A stretch of DNA of 46,088 nucleotides from Falsirhodobacter sp. 20TX0035 (lineage in GTDB: Bacteria > Pseudomonadota > Alphaproteobacteria > Rhodobacterales > Rhodobacteraceae), in contig NZ_JAQMHV010000017.1 in NCBI RefSeq assembly GCF_028307215.1, positions 1-46,088 of the forward strand. Direction: 5' to 3'. Position 1 is the first letter of the stretch, and every line of letters starts with the position of its first letter. Of this stretch, positions 17,509 through 25,553 are shown one piece after another. A program made the position numbers and the translations under genes. Under the pieces are notes generated by a model, which searched no databases, was not told the DNA's origin, and saw only the letters and a list, made by a program, of their open reading frames with translations.

Positions 17509-19230
17509 TCAGGGTAGAAGATGGGCGATGGCGGCACGGTCGTAGATGCGTGGGCTGCCGTCGGTCGGGGTGATGCCCTCCATCTCGAGACGGGCCCGCA
17601 AGGCGTCCCAATCCAACCGGGCCGCCACGCCCAGCCTGCGGAAGCTGATGAAGCGCTCGTGGAACTCCCGTCGGTCGGCGACGCTCATCCGCACTTGAGT
17701 TCCGCGCCGGGGGCCCGGCATCCGGCGGCAGGCAAAGCCGTTGCGGCGCAGGAACGTGAGGAGTTCGCTCGGCCCCACGCCCTGCCAGGGGGCGAAGGCA
17801 TCCACGGACATCGCCTCGGGGTCCGCCTCAACATGCACGAGGATCGAGGCCACGCCCGATCGCTGCAGATAGCGTCCGCTGCGCAGCGATCCGTTGCGGA
17901 TGCCGGCGATCAACTCCGGCAGCGTCACTTGCAAACGCCACGCGGCCTCGGTCAGGCTGCACCAGTCGTGCATTGCTACATAGACCGGCTCGGCGCCCAG
18001 CAGGAGATCGTCGATGGCGGCCTGCACGGCGAGCGGGTCGGGGCCATCGGGGCAAAGCCCGGCATCCTCCAATTCTCGCAAGGTCCACGGCGACGCGCAC
18101 AGCGCCTGCAGGACCTTGTCCTCGGACAGCCCGACGGCCAGATCGCGCAGCACGTCGGCCGCCGCCTCGGCGCCCATGACATCCCATGCGTCCGACTGCC
18201 CCTTCAGGACCGGCACCCCGGCCGCCGCAAGCTCCGCGCGAAGATCCGCCTCGGGCCGCTGCAGCAGCTGCGCCGTCGCCGGAAGCGACAGCACCTCCCG
18301 CCGCAGGACTGGCTCGCCCAGAACCTCATCGCCGGGGCCGACAGGCCAGGTCGCCCGCATGTGCCGGCGCAGGATCTCGCGAAAGGGCACCCTCTCCTCG
18401 GGACAGGAATCGACCGCGAGCCAGTCGTGCAAGCCGCCGAAGATCTTGCGCGGCCCCTCCGCCGGGTTGCCCATCATCGACTGCAGCAGGCTCAACAAGT
18501 GCGGCAGTCGGTCCTCGCCTTCGGAAAGAAGCTGAAAGCCGGTAGCGCCCGAGCGGTGCCGCTGCTCGGGCGGAAGCTTGCGCGACTTCGCCCGCTGCGT
18601 CGAGATCGCAGCCCTGCCGAACTCCTCGCAGAAGCGGACAGCGGCGCAGAATTCGAACCGGTCAAGCCAGAAAGCACCGCCCTTGCCCTCCAGCCGGCTC
18701 AGCACCCAATGCTCGAACTCCGTCGGCTCCCGAACGTCCTGCATCGCGTCTACGCCGAGATCGGCTTCGGGCAAGCGAGCCGCCACATTCCACCGGTCGA
18801 GCTTGTCCGTCGATGACCATAAAAGGACAAGCGGACGTCGATGTTCGACGCATATGCCGAGGGCGGGAACACACCAGATGCCCTTCAGACCCGGCTGCGT
18901 CGCGAGACAATCCGGGCATCCCCGCATCACCACCCCAGTCGCGCGACCGTCCTGAACCCTGAGGCCACGAAACCACACGTCGCCACCCTGGAACTGCGGC
19001 GTGTCGTAACGCAGCGTCGCAGCGTCCAAACCTGCAAGTTCTGCAATCCGGTTTACGGCGGTGGAACGTCCCGCCCCGAGGTCGGCAGCGGACATTCCCA
19101 TGTCGCGCAGAAATTCTCGCAGAGAAACGCGGTTGGCTTGCGCCAGGCGAGAGGCCGCGGACGCAGCGGCTTCGCCAAGGATCGGATGGATGGAAAGTGT
19201 TAGCCTCGACATGGCGGGCGGGTAGCGCAT
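17509..19230 (-). CDS. tniQ: TniQ-family transposon target-site protein (solitary)
   Basis: About 573 aa. The N-terminal region carries the TniQ pattern: LSIHPILGEAAASAASRLAQ, then SLREFLRDMG. A zinc-binding set CPDC...C...CVEH follows (MRGCPDCLATQ, ALGICVEHRRPL). The C-terminal 400 residues are weakly conserved and probably include DNA-binding helices. TniQ/TnsD proteins choose the target site for DDE transposases of Tn402, Tn7 and related elements. At this length it is closer to TnsD than to the roughly 400-aa TniQ of Tn5053. No transposase or TnsC/TniB ATPase gene remains next to it. I chose ATG 19230, which overlaps an upstream TAA as TAATG; ATG 19212 and GTG 19248 are alternatives. Confidence 0.8.
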   Translation of the reverse strand: MRYPPAMSRLTLSIHPILGEAAASAASRLAQANRVSLREFLRDMGMSAADLGAGRSTAVNRIAELAGLDAATLRYDTPQFQGGDVWFRGLRVQDGRATGVVMRGCPDCLATQPGLKGIWCVPALGICVEHRRPLVLLWSSTDKLDRWNVAARLPEADLGVDAMQDVREPTEFEHWVLSRLEGKGGAFWLDRFEFCAAVRFCEEFGRAAISTQRAKSRKLPPEQRHRSGATGFQLLSEGEDRLPHLLSLLQSMMGNPAEGPRKIFGGLHDWLAVDSCPEERVPFREILRRHMRATWPVGPGDEVLGEPVLRREVLSLPATAQLLQRPEADLRAELAAAGVPVLKGQSDAWDVMGAEAAADVLRDLAVGLSEDKVLQALCASPWTLRELEDAGLCPDGPDPLAVQAAIDDLLLGAEPVYVAMHDWCSLTEAAWRLQVTLPELIAGIRNGSLRSGRYLQRSGVASILVHVEADPEAMSVDAFAPWQGVGPSELLTFLRRNGFACRRMPGPRRGTQVRMSVADRREFHERFISFRRLGVAARLDWDALRARLEMEGITPTDGSPRIYDRAAIAHLLP

Positions 19231-19296
19231 TAGCGCAGGAAGCGCCACCCGCCGGAGTCTGGTCGTGGGACAAAGCTGCCATTCAGCATGAGCGGT
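19230..19296 (-). other. Possible 3' remnant of the gene that preceded tniQ
   Basis: Directly upstream of tniQ, in another frame, the sequence encodes a protein-like tail ending PDSGGWRFLR and stopping at TAA 19230-19232, which overlaps the tniQ ATG (TAATG). Such coupling is usual between tniB and tniQ. The tail can be followed only to about 19296, where the LysR gene ends. I read it as a leftover of a lost upstream transposition gene. I cannot identify it with certainty. Confidence 0.3.
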
Positions 19297-20199
19297 TCAG
19301 GGATCGGCATCAGTCTCCGAATACGCCGGAACATGTGCCAATCCGTCCACCGCGTGTCTCAAGACGGCCTTGACGGCTTCGACCCTTGGCAAATGTCCGG
19401 TCTGCTGATGCACCAGCATCCACAGATCGGCAGTATGACGTGGGACATCGGTCAATCCAGGGACCAGTCCGGCAGGTTCGGCCGCGAATACGGGAAGCAC
19501 GGCCCATCCGAGGCCCATCCGCACGGCGGCCAGTTGCGCAGCGAGAGACGTGAGGCGCAGTGCAGGCTCCAGATGAGGCTGCAGGTCTTCGAGCCACCGA
19601 GCCATCGTCAGATGACGCAGATCCTCGGACCATCCGATGATGCGATGACGGAGGAGATCGTCGGCAGAGCTCGGCATGCCTCCGGTTGCGTGATCGGGCG
19701 ACGCATAAAGCCCGAACGCGACCTGACCCACCTTGCGCTGCCGGTAGTTGCCCTGATCCGGCCGTGAGAGCCGGAGAATGATGTCGGCGTCTTCGCCTGC
19801 AAGGCGCACCGATCGAACACTGGCACGCAACTCCACCCGGAGGTTGGGATGCTGTTGCAAAAGAGATGCCAGCGCGGGCAGCAGAACGTCCTGCGCCAGA
19901 AGCTCGGGCGCTTCGATCCGGACAGGCCCGGATGTGACGCTGTCGCCACCACGCGCACTGCGTTCGAACACATGCATCTGCGCCCCCGCCCGCTCCGCCG
20001 CGGGGATGAGAGCGCGACCGGCGGGGGTCAGATCGTAGCCGTCGCGATGGGGGCGGAAAAGGCGGACATTCAGCGCGGCTTCTAGCGCCTCGATCCGCCG
20101 CGAGACGGTCGAGGGACTGACCTGCAACCGCGCCGCCGCCGTGGACAGGGTCCCCGTCTCGGCGACGGACAGAAAGTAACGGATGTCATCCCAGTTCAT
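19297..20199 (-). CDS. LysR-family transcriptional regulator (divergent to the quinone oxidoreductase)
   Basis: The 300-aa protein has an N-terminal winged helix-turn-helix (MNWDDIRYFLSVAETGTLST and SPSTVSRRIEALE). A LysR co-inducer domain follows, of the class that starts VRIEAPELLAQDVLLPAL. It lies 99 nt from the divergent quinone oxidoreductase gene and probably controls it and the nitroreductase. The ATG at 20199 gives the usual start of this family (MNWDDIRYF); the longer open frame upstream is antisense to the oxidoreductase. Confidence 0.9.
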   Translation of the reverse strand: MNWDDIRYFLSVAETGTLSTAAARLQVSPSTVSRRIEALEAALNVRLFRPHRDGYDLTPAGRALIPAAERAGAQMHVFERSARGGDSVTSGPVRIEAPELLAQDVLLPALASLLQQHPNLRVELRASVRSVRLAGEDADIILRLSRPDQGNYRQRKVGQVAFGLYASPDHATGGMPSSADDLLRHRIIGWSEDLRHLTMARWLEDLQPHLEPALRLTSLAAQLAAVRMGLGWAVLPVFAAEPAGLVPGLTDVPRHTADLWMLVHQQTGHLPRVEAVKAVLRHAVDGLAHVPAYSETDADP

Positions 20200-20203
20200 C
20201 CGC

Positions 20204-20219
20204 TTTGCATATACGCAAA
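20204..20219. promoter_or_regulatory. LysR-type palindromic operator
   Basis: TTTGC-N6-GCAAA is a perfect inverted repeat 4 nt upstream of the LysR start and about 80 nt before the divergent oxidoreductase start. It fits the T-N11-A rule for LysR-type boxes. Its position suggests autoregulation. Confidence 0.5.
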
Positions 20220-20298
20220 ACGGAAATGCGGGAAGAGTTCTGGAACGAGAGCCCGCCACATCTGATGATCCGGCAAATGGCATCAAGGAGCGAAGAGC

Positions 20299-21288
20299 AT
20301 GGCCGAGACCATTACCGCGATCCGATTTTCCGATTATGGCGGGCCGGACGTCCTGTCCGTTGTCTCCGCGGCATTGCCGCCTCCCGCTGCCGGGGAGATT
20401 CAGATCCGCCATCTTGCGATCGGTGTGAACTTCATCGACATCTATCATCGCAAGGGCGTGTTCGGGGCACCTTTGCCCCTGCCGAACGGATTGGGGATCG
20501 AGGGGGTGGGCGTCGTGACCGCCATCGGCGAGGGGGTCACGTCGTTCTCGCAGGGGCAGCGCGTCGCCTATCTCGGCGGCCCTCCCGGTGGATACGCGAC
20601 CCACAGGAACCTGCCTGCCGCCCGCGCCATCGACGTCCCCGATGGTCTTTCGGACCAGACAGTCGCCGCCTTGCTGCTGAAAGGTCTCACGGTCGAATAC
20701 CTGATTCACCGTTGTGCACCTGTCACGGCAGGCGAGACGGTGGTCTGGCATGCGGCTGCGGGCGGGGTCGGCCTGATCGCCTGCCAGTGGTTGCATGCCA
20801 TAGGTGTAACGGTGATCGGCACGGTCGGTTCAGACGCAAAAGCCGAGATCGCCCGCGCCCACGGTTGCGACCACACCATCGTCTACACACGGGAGGACGT
20901 GGCGGCACGGGTGGCCGACATCACGGGCGGCGCGAAGGTCAGGGTCGTGTTCGACTCGGTTGGTGCAGATACCTTCGCCGCGTCGCTGGAGTGCCTTCGT
21001 CCGCGCGGCACCCTGGTCAGCTTTGGTGAAAGTTCCGGGCCCGTGCCCCCGTTCGGGTTTGGCACACTGGGGGCCAGGGGATCGCTGTTCCTGACACGGC
21101 CCTCCATCGCGCATTACACGGCGGATCGTCGGGAATACGAGGCGGCGGCCAATTGCCTGTTCGCAGCCATTGCGTGTGGAGCCATCGCAGCGCCACAGAT
21201 CACCACCTATCCGCTGGTCGAGGCCGCCCGCGCCCATGCCGATATCCAAGCCCGTCGCACGAGCGGCTCCGTCATCCTTCTGCCCTGA
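20299..21288 (+). CDS. NADPH:quinone oxidoreductase (zinc-free MDR family)
   Basis: The 329-aa protein matches Qor: an N-terminal GroES-like domain (AIGVNFIDIYHRKGVF), GLGIEGVGVV, and the NADPH-binding segment WHAAAGGVGLIACQW. The C-terminal part has SFGESSGPVPP and FLTRPSIAHY. It lacks the catalytic zinc ligands of alcohol dehydrogenases, as expected for the quinone reductase branch. The likely reaction is NADPH-dependent reduction of quinones or reactive carbonyls. AAGGAG lies about 9 nt before the ATG. The nitroreductase gene follows after 8 nt, so the two form an operon. Confidence 0.9.
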   Translation: MAETITAIRFSDYGGPDVLSVVSAALPPPAAGEIQIRHLAIGVNFIDIYHRKGVFGAPLPLPNGLGIEGVGVVTAIGEGVTSFSQGQRVAYLGGPPGGYATHRNLPAARAIDVPDGLSDQTVAALLLKGLTVEYLIHRCAPVTAGETVVWHAAAGGVGLIACQWLHAIGVTVIGTVGSDAKAEIARAHGCDHTIVYTREDVAARVADITGGAKVRVVFDSVGADTFAASLECLRPRGTLVSFGESSGPVPPFGFGTLGARGSLFLTRPSIAHYTADRREYEAAANCLFAAIACGAIAAPQITTYPLVEAARAHADIQARRTSGSVILLP

Positions 21289-21296
21289 GAGGCCCC

Positions 21297-22304
21297 ATGT
21301 CCGAGACCGAATACGACCTGACGCAAGCCCGTTTCGACTACACTCCTAAAGCCGATCCGGCAGAGGTGCGGCGCAACTACGACTATGATATGGAGAAGTT
21401 CCTGACCCATTCCAGCACGCACCGGATCAGCCCCGATGCCGTGGCGCTGGAGGCGTTCCTGACCTCGGCCTACCACAGCCTCGAGAAGGGTCTGACCATG
21501 GAGGTGCCCAAGGCCGGGTTCGGGTTGCGTAAGATCCGGCCCATCCTGGCCGCGGTCCGGGAACTGGAGCGCGAGGGTGCTGCCCAGTTCGCGACCGAGG
21601 GCGCGCGAGGCTGCATGCGTGCCTATGTCGCGTATCATGACACCCGAAGCCTTCCGATCCCGTCCGATGTCGAAAGCGATCTTCGCACCTTCGTGGCCGA
21701 GATGGAGACCCGGCCATATCCCGGTGGTGCCACCAAATTCACGCAGGCCGACATCGCCGCTGCGACCGCGATCGACTACGAGCGTTTCGTTCAAACCCGT
21801 TGCAGCCTGCGCCACTATACCGGCGCACCCGTTGCGCCGGACACGATCGAGACCGCCGTGCGCCTGGCCATCAAGTCGCCACGGACCTGCAATCGCGAGA
21901 CGCGCCGCGTCCGGGCCGTTTTCGATCCAGCGCTCCGCGACAGCCTTCTGGCGCTTCACAGCGGCAATCGCGGCTTCGGGCACAACCTAGGGGCGGTTCT
22001 GGTTGTGACTGTCGATCTGCGGGAGTTCGACATGGTCGGAGAGCGCAACCAAGGCTGGATCGACGGCGGGCTGTTCGCCATGTCGCTCGTCTATGCCTTG
22101 CACGCCGGAGGCGTGGGCACCTGCATGCTCAACTGGTCCGAGGATTGCGAACAGGACAAGCGGCTGCGAGCTGCCTTCGACATTCCCGATCATGAGGTGG
22201 TCATCACCTTCATCGGGGTGGGTCAGATGCCCGAGACATTCGAAGTCGCCGCGTCGCCATCGCCGCCCGTGGACGAGGTTCTGTCACTTCTTCAGCCACG
22301 TTAG
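21297..22304 (+). CDS. Nitroreductase-family flavoprotein with N-terminal extension
   Basis: The protein has 335 aa. The C-terminal 170 residues are a nitroreductase domain: FMN-contact region RCSLRHYTGAPV, SPRTCNRETRRV, HAGGVGTCMLNWSED and TFIGVGQMPE. The first 165 residues (containing YHSLEKGLTMEVPKAGFGL) are an extension seen in nitroreductase-like proteins of polysaccharide clusters, though no polysaccharide genes lie nearby. It would use FMN and NAD(P)H to reduce nitro or quinone-like substrates. It is co-transcribed with the quinone oxidoreductase, suggesting a joint response to electrophiles (inference). GAGAGG precedes the ATG. Confidence 0.85.
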   Translation: MSETEYDLTQARFDYTPKADPAEVRRNYDYDMEKFLTHSSTHRISPDAVALEAFLTSAYHSLEKGLTMEVPKAGFGLRKIRPILAAVRELEREGAAQFATEGARGCMRAYVAYHDTRSLPIPSDVESDLRTFVAEMETRPYPGGATKFTQADIAAATAIDYERFVQTRCSLRHYTGAPVAPDTIETAVRLAIKSPRTCNRETRRVRAVFDPALRDSLLALHSGNRGFGHNLGAVLVVTVDLREFDMVGERNQGWIDGGLFAMSLVYALHAGGVGTCMLNWSEDCEQDKRLRAAFDIPDHEVVITFIGVGQMPETFEVAASPSPPVDEVLSLLQPR

Positions 22305-22463
22305 CGAATGTCGGCTTCGGGCTCTGAACGCCGATGCTGCTCGACCGCGCCCAGCTATGGCCGTGCCGTAGAGGATGGGACATTCCCGCCGTTCGCGCCG
22401 GCGAAGCGGAGGTATCGCACGTTCCCTGTTCTTGATGGCCAAGGTGGAAAGCCGACATTCACT
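22304..22463. repeat. Non-coding segment bounded by 17-bp imperfect inverted repeats
   Basis: GCGAATGTCGGCTTCGG at 22304-22320 and its near-complement GAAAGCCGACATTCACT at 22447-22463 enclose about 126 nt without credible coding sequence. The left copy begins at the last base of the nitroreductase stop. The arrangement looks like a small non-autonomous repeat, an IS relic, or a long stem between convergent genes. The remaining gap (22464-22575) shows nothing recognisable. Confidence 0.5.
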
Positions 22464-22575
22464 GCATGAGCCATGACCGGCCAAAACGCGGCGCTCATTC
22501 ATGTGGAGCTACATGTCCAGGAGCTTTTGCGTGTCGTGGTCATTGTAGGAACGATCAGTCGAGCGCCTTGCGACG

Positions 22576-23265
22576 TTATACATCCGCCCCGAGCGACCTC
22601 AATTTTGTGTCGATCCAATCCCGGTCAGCGCGACCTTCCTGCAGATCGACCATGTGTGCCAGTTCCTTGGCATGCTTCTTTCGGGCAGCTTCAAGCGTCG
22701 CGCGGGCTTCAGCGAACGGCACGGTGATCACGCCGTCTCCGTCACCCATGACGACATCGCCGGGTTCGATGACCATGCTGCCGAGGGCGATCGGCACGTT
22801 CAGCTCTCCTGGCCCGTTCTTGTAGGGACCGCGATGCGTCACGCCTGCCGCGAAGACCGGGAAGGACCATGTCCTCAGCGTGTCGAAGTCGCGTATCGCG
22901 CCGAAGATGACGATGCCGCCGAGGCGACGCGCGATGGCATGCGTGATCATCATCTCGCCGAGGATCGAGTTCGTCAGATCGCCCGCGGCATCGACGACGA
23001 TGACGTCCCCCGGCTCAGCCATGTCGAGCGCCTTGTGGACCAGAAGGTTGTCTCCGGGAGGGGCGCGGACCGTCACGGCGGGCCCGCACATCGGCGTTCC
23101 GTCATGGACAGGACGTATGCAGGCGGGGGCGGACCAAACCCGCTCCATCACGTCGCTGACATTCGCCACAGGGACAGCTCGGAACCCCTCGACGATATCG
23201 GGTTCCACGCATCTTGCGCGTTGCAGCACTCTCAATCCGATCAAAGCCTTCTCTCCTGCGTTCAC
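22576..23265 (-). CDS. RraA-type aldolase (4-hydroxy-4-methyl-2-oxoglutarate aldolase-like), copy 1
   Basis: The 229-aa protein has the RraA/HMG-CHA aldolase fold: ANVSDVMERV, APPGDNLLVHKALDMAEPGD, and the substrate/metal motif IFGAIRDFDTL, where Arg-Asp bind pyruvate and Mg2+. THRGPYKNGPGELNVPI follows. In proteobacteria this group cleaves 4-hydroxy-4-methyl-2-oxoglutarate or related keto acids to pyruvate plus a second keto acid. A ribonuclease-regulator role is less likely, because the aldolase Arg-Asp motif is intact and the neighbours are catabolic. It is transcribed after the LysR gene on the same strand with a 75-nt gap. Confidence 0.85.
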   Translation of the reverse strand: MNAGEKALIGLRVLQRARCVEPDIVEGFRAVPVANVSDVMERVWSAPACIRPVHDGTPMCGPAVTVRAPPGDNLLVHKALDMAEPGDVIVVDAAGDLTNSILGEMMITHAIARRLGGIVIFGAIRDFDTLRTWSFPVFAAGVTHRGPYKNGPGELNVPIALGSMVIEPGDVVMGDGDGVITVPFAEARATLEAARKKHAKELAHMVDLQEGRADRDWIDTKLRSLGADV

Positions 23266-23340
23266 GTCGTCCGGAAAGCTTTCGCGGCGCGGGACATGAA
23301 GAACAAATCGAATGTCGTGATCGACTTATAACGTAAATTG

Positions 23341-24285
23341 CTAAATGCCGTCCCAAGCATAAAGGGTCGCGCCAGTTTTCGCGGCGATGCCACGAATTTC
23401 TCGGATCAGCTTGACCGACGTGTCCGTCAGGACGGACCTTTCACGACGGCACAGGAAGATGTCGCGCCGCAATTCCGGCCCGATGAGAGGCTTGAACACG
23501 ACATCGGTCAGCGCCTCGGGCGGGATGGAGAGCCTTGGCAGCGCGGCGACCGCGTTGCGGCCGCGGATCATCGACAGGGTCGTGAGCGTGTTGCGCACCC
23601 GATACGCCGTCTGCGAGAACGAGATCGCAAGTTCCGGCACGACATCGATGATCTCCCGGATCTGGGTCTGGTAGCCCATGTTGAATATCTCTCGGCCGGC
23701 CAGGTCGGCCCAGTGCAGCGGGCGGTCAAGTTTGGCCAGCGGATCGTCCGCGTGGCAGAACAGCCCCACGAGGTCGTAGAACATCGGCACCGCCTCGATA
23801 TCGGCGAAAGGCTCCGTGATGCCGCCGAACCCAAAATCGGCTTCGCCTTCCAGCACCTTGCGACGCACCCCTTCGGAATGATCCTCCGTCAGGCTGATCC
23901 CGACTTTTGGATGCAGCATGGAAAACGCGGCAAGCGATTGCGGCATGATCGAGCTGGCGATGGACGGCACAGTGGCGATGGCAATGTCGCTCTGGGTCCC
24001 GTCCTGCAACGCGCGCAGCTCGGCCAGCGCCGCATCCAGATCGCGGACCATGCGTTCAGCCGTGGGCAGTAGCGCTTCGCCATACCGGCTGAGCGTGACC
24101 TGCCGCGTCGTGCGCTCGAACAAGGTCGCGCCCACGCGGTCCTCCAGCTGCCGGATGCAGGAGGTGAGCGCGGGCTGTGTCAGATGCACGGCTTCGGCGG
24201 CACGGGTGAACGAACTTTCCCGTGCGACGGCGATGAAGGCGCGGATCTGGCGAAGCGTGATGGTCTGCGCGGCGTTGGTATTCAT
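23341..24285 (-). CDS. LysR-family regulator of the hydroxyacid catabolic island, part A
   Basis: This 314-aa protein carries an N-terminal helix-turn-helix (LRQIRAFIAVARESSFTRAA, TQPALTSCIRQLEDRVGATL) and a periplasmic-binding-protein-like effector domain. It is divergent from the first ABC binding protein, with 157 nt between the starts, the classic placement for regulating that operon. It reads in the same direction as the RraA gene downstream. The inducer is unknown. Confidence 0.9.
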   Translation of the reverse strand: MNTNAAQTITLRQIRAFIAVARESSFTRAAEAVHLTQPALTSCIRQLEDRVGATLFERTTRQVTLSRYGEALLPTAERMVRDLDAALAELRALQDGTQSDIAIATVPSIASSIMPQSLAAFSMLHPKVGISLTEDHSEGVRRKVLEGEADFGFGGITEPFADIEAVPMFYDLVGLFCHADDPLAKLDRPLHWADLAGREIFNMGYQTQIREIIDVVPELAISFSQTAYRVRNTLTTLSMIRGRNAVAALPRLSIPPEALTDVVFKPLIGPELRRDIFLCRRERSVLTDTSVKLIREIRGIAAKTGATLYAWDGI

Positions 24286-24319
24286 AAGAAGATCCCCCGC
24301 CCTCGAGCATCCATAGATT

Positions 24320-24339
24320 GCGCGAATAAATCAACGCGC
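24320..24339. promoter_or_regulatory. Inverted repeat in the LysR/ABC divergent promoter region
   Basis: GCGCG-N10-CGCGC with an AT-rich centre (AATAAATCAA) lies about 35 nt from the LysR start and 104 nt from the binding-protein start. It is a plausible operator for the adjacent LysR regulator. The assignment rests on symmetry and position only. Confidence 0.4.
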
Positions 24340-24442
24340 CCTTTCAATTTGTGCGGCAGGGACCGCTGCCCGATTGTCGGAAGTGTCGATCCAGGGAGCC
24401 CGGCCGCGGTCGGAGGGATGGACCTCAACGGGGAGAGAAAGA

Positions 24443-25549
24443 ATGCGTTTCACCACGAGCGCGCTGATGCTTGCGGCGTCAGCACTGATGGCGTCCCTTG
24501 CTGCCGCGCAGGACGTGCCGGCCGGATACCCGGCAGGGTATGCCGATACCATCAAGGCCGCGACGACCGAGGGCAGCCTGCTGATCTACACCAACATGGG
24601 CCAGAAGAACTGGCAGTTGGTGATCGAGGGCTTTCGCGCCAGATATCCCGGCATAACGGTCGACATTCTCGACGTCGGCTCGCGCGAATCGATCGAGCGC
24701 TATTTGGCGGAAAGCTCCACCGGGGTCGCGACGGCGGACCTGATCGCCACCGCCTCGCAGCCCGGCTGGCTGGATATGCAGGCGCGCGGGCAGATCATGG
24801 ACTACGCCTCGCCCGAGGCGGGGAACTGGCCCGACTGGTCGAAGCCGTTTCCGGGCCTTTACACCGTATCCGCCGACCCTCTGGTCTTCGCTTGGAGCGC
24901 GCTGAACGTGCCCGAGGACCAGCGCGCCCACAGCTTCGCCGACTTCGTCGAACTGGCGCAGGAAAACAAGGGCGCGTGGGCAAACCGCGTGACGACCTAT
25001 TCGCCGATCTCGTCGCCCTTCGGCTATGTCGCGCACTACTACTTCGTCAAGCATCACGGCGAGGAGAAGGCCTGGGCCTGGCTCGACGCGCTCGGCGCGC
25101 TGCCTCTCCGGATGGAAACCACTGGCGGGCCGCAGATGGAGAAAGTGACCAGCGGCGAATACGTCGTGTCATACTTCATGTCCGGCATCACCGTCTGGCC
25201 CCGCATCGACGAGGCGGGTCGCGGCCAGTTCCTCGACTGGACCTACATCGAGGACGGCCAGCCGATGATGATCCGCGGCATCGGCATCCCCAAGGCGTCG
25301 GCCCATCCCGAGGCGGCCAAGCTGATGCTGGACTACATCCTGTCGGAGGAAGGCCAGATCGCCTTCGGCAAGGGCGGCCTGACCCCCGCACGCCCCGGCG
25401 TGCAGCCCGGCGACGGGGTCCTCGCGACCTACAGTTCCGTGGTGGAGGCGGTGGGCGAGGACAACATCATCATGCTCGGTTACGACCCCGAGATGATGGA
25501 CGGCTACGAGGTGTTCCAAGAACGCCTGCGGCAGTCGCTGGGGCAATGA
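24443..25549 (+). CDS. ABC transporter substrate-binding protein (Fe3+/AfuA-type family), set 1
   Basis: The 368-aa product has a signal peptide (MRFTTSALMLAASALMASLA, cleavage near AAAQD). A type II binding-protein fold follows, with EGSLLIYTNMGQKNWQLVI near the mature N-terminus. Proteins of this family carry ferric ion, phosphonates or small organic acids, so the name does not prove an iron substrate. GGGGAGAG lies upstream of ATG 24443; the open frame extends 23 codons further upstream without a signal peptide. It starts the operon with the permease 4 nt downstream. It is a clear paralogue of the binding protein at 30545. Confidence 0.88.
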   Translation: MRFTTSALMLAASALMASLAAAQDVPAGYPAGYADTIKAATTEGSLLIYTNMGQKNWQLVIEGFRARYPGITVDILDVGSRESIERYLAESSTGVATADLIATASQPGWLDMQARGQIMDYASPEAGNWPDWSKPFPGLYTVSADPLVFAWSALNVPEDQRAHSFADFVELAQENKGAWANRVTTYSPISSPFGYVAHYYFVKHHGEEKAWAWLDALGALPLRMETTGGPQMEKVTSGEYVVSYFMSGITVWPRIDEAGRGQFLDWTYIEDGQPMMIRGIGIPKASAHPEAAKLMLDYILSEEGQIAFGKGGLTPARPGVQPGDGVLATYSSVVEAVGEDNIIMLGYDPEMMDGYEVFQERLRQSLGQ

Positions 25550-25553
25550 CGGG

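Noticed and set aside
19250-22575. Second end of the Tn402/Tn7-like element
   Set aside because: I looked for the reverse complement of the 14-bp repeat and of the TGTCA tip around tniQ and after the nitroreductase gene and saw no convincing match.
22576-23265. Regulator of ribonuclease E (RraA proper)
   Set aside because: The product keeps the aldolase Arg-Asp motif and sits among catabolic genes. The RNase E inhibitor role is known mainly in enterobacteria, so aldolase is the better reading.
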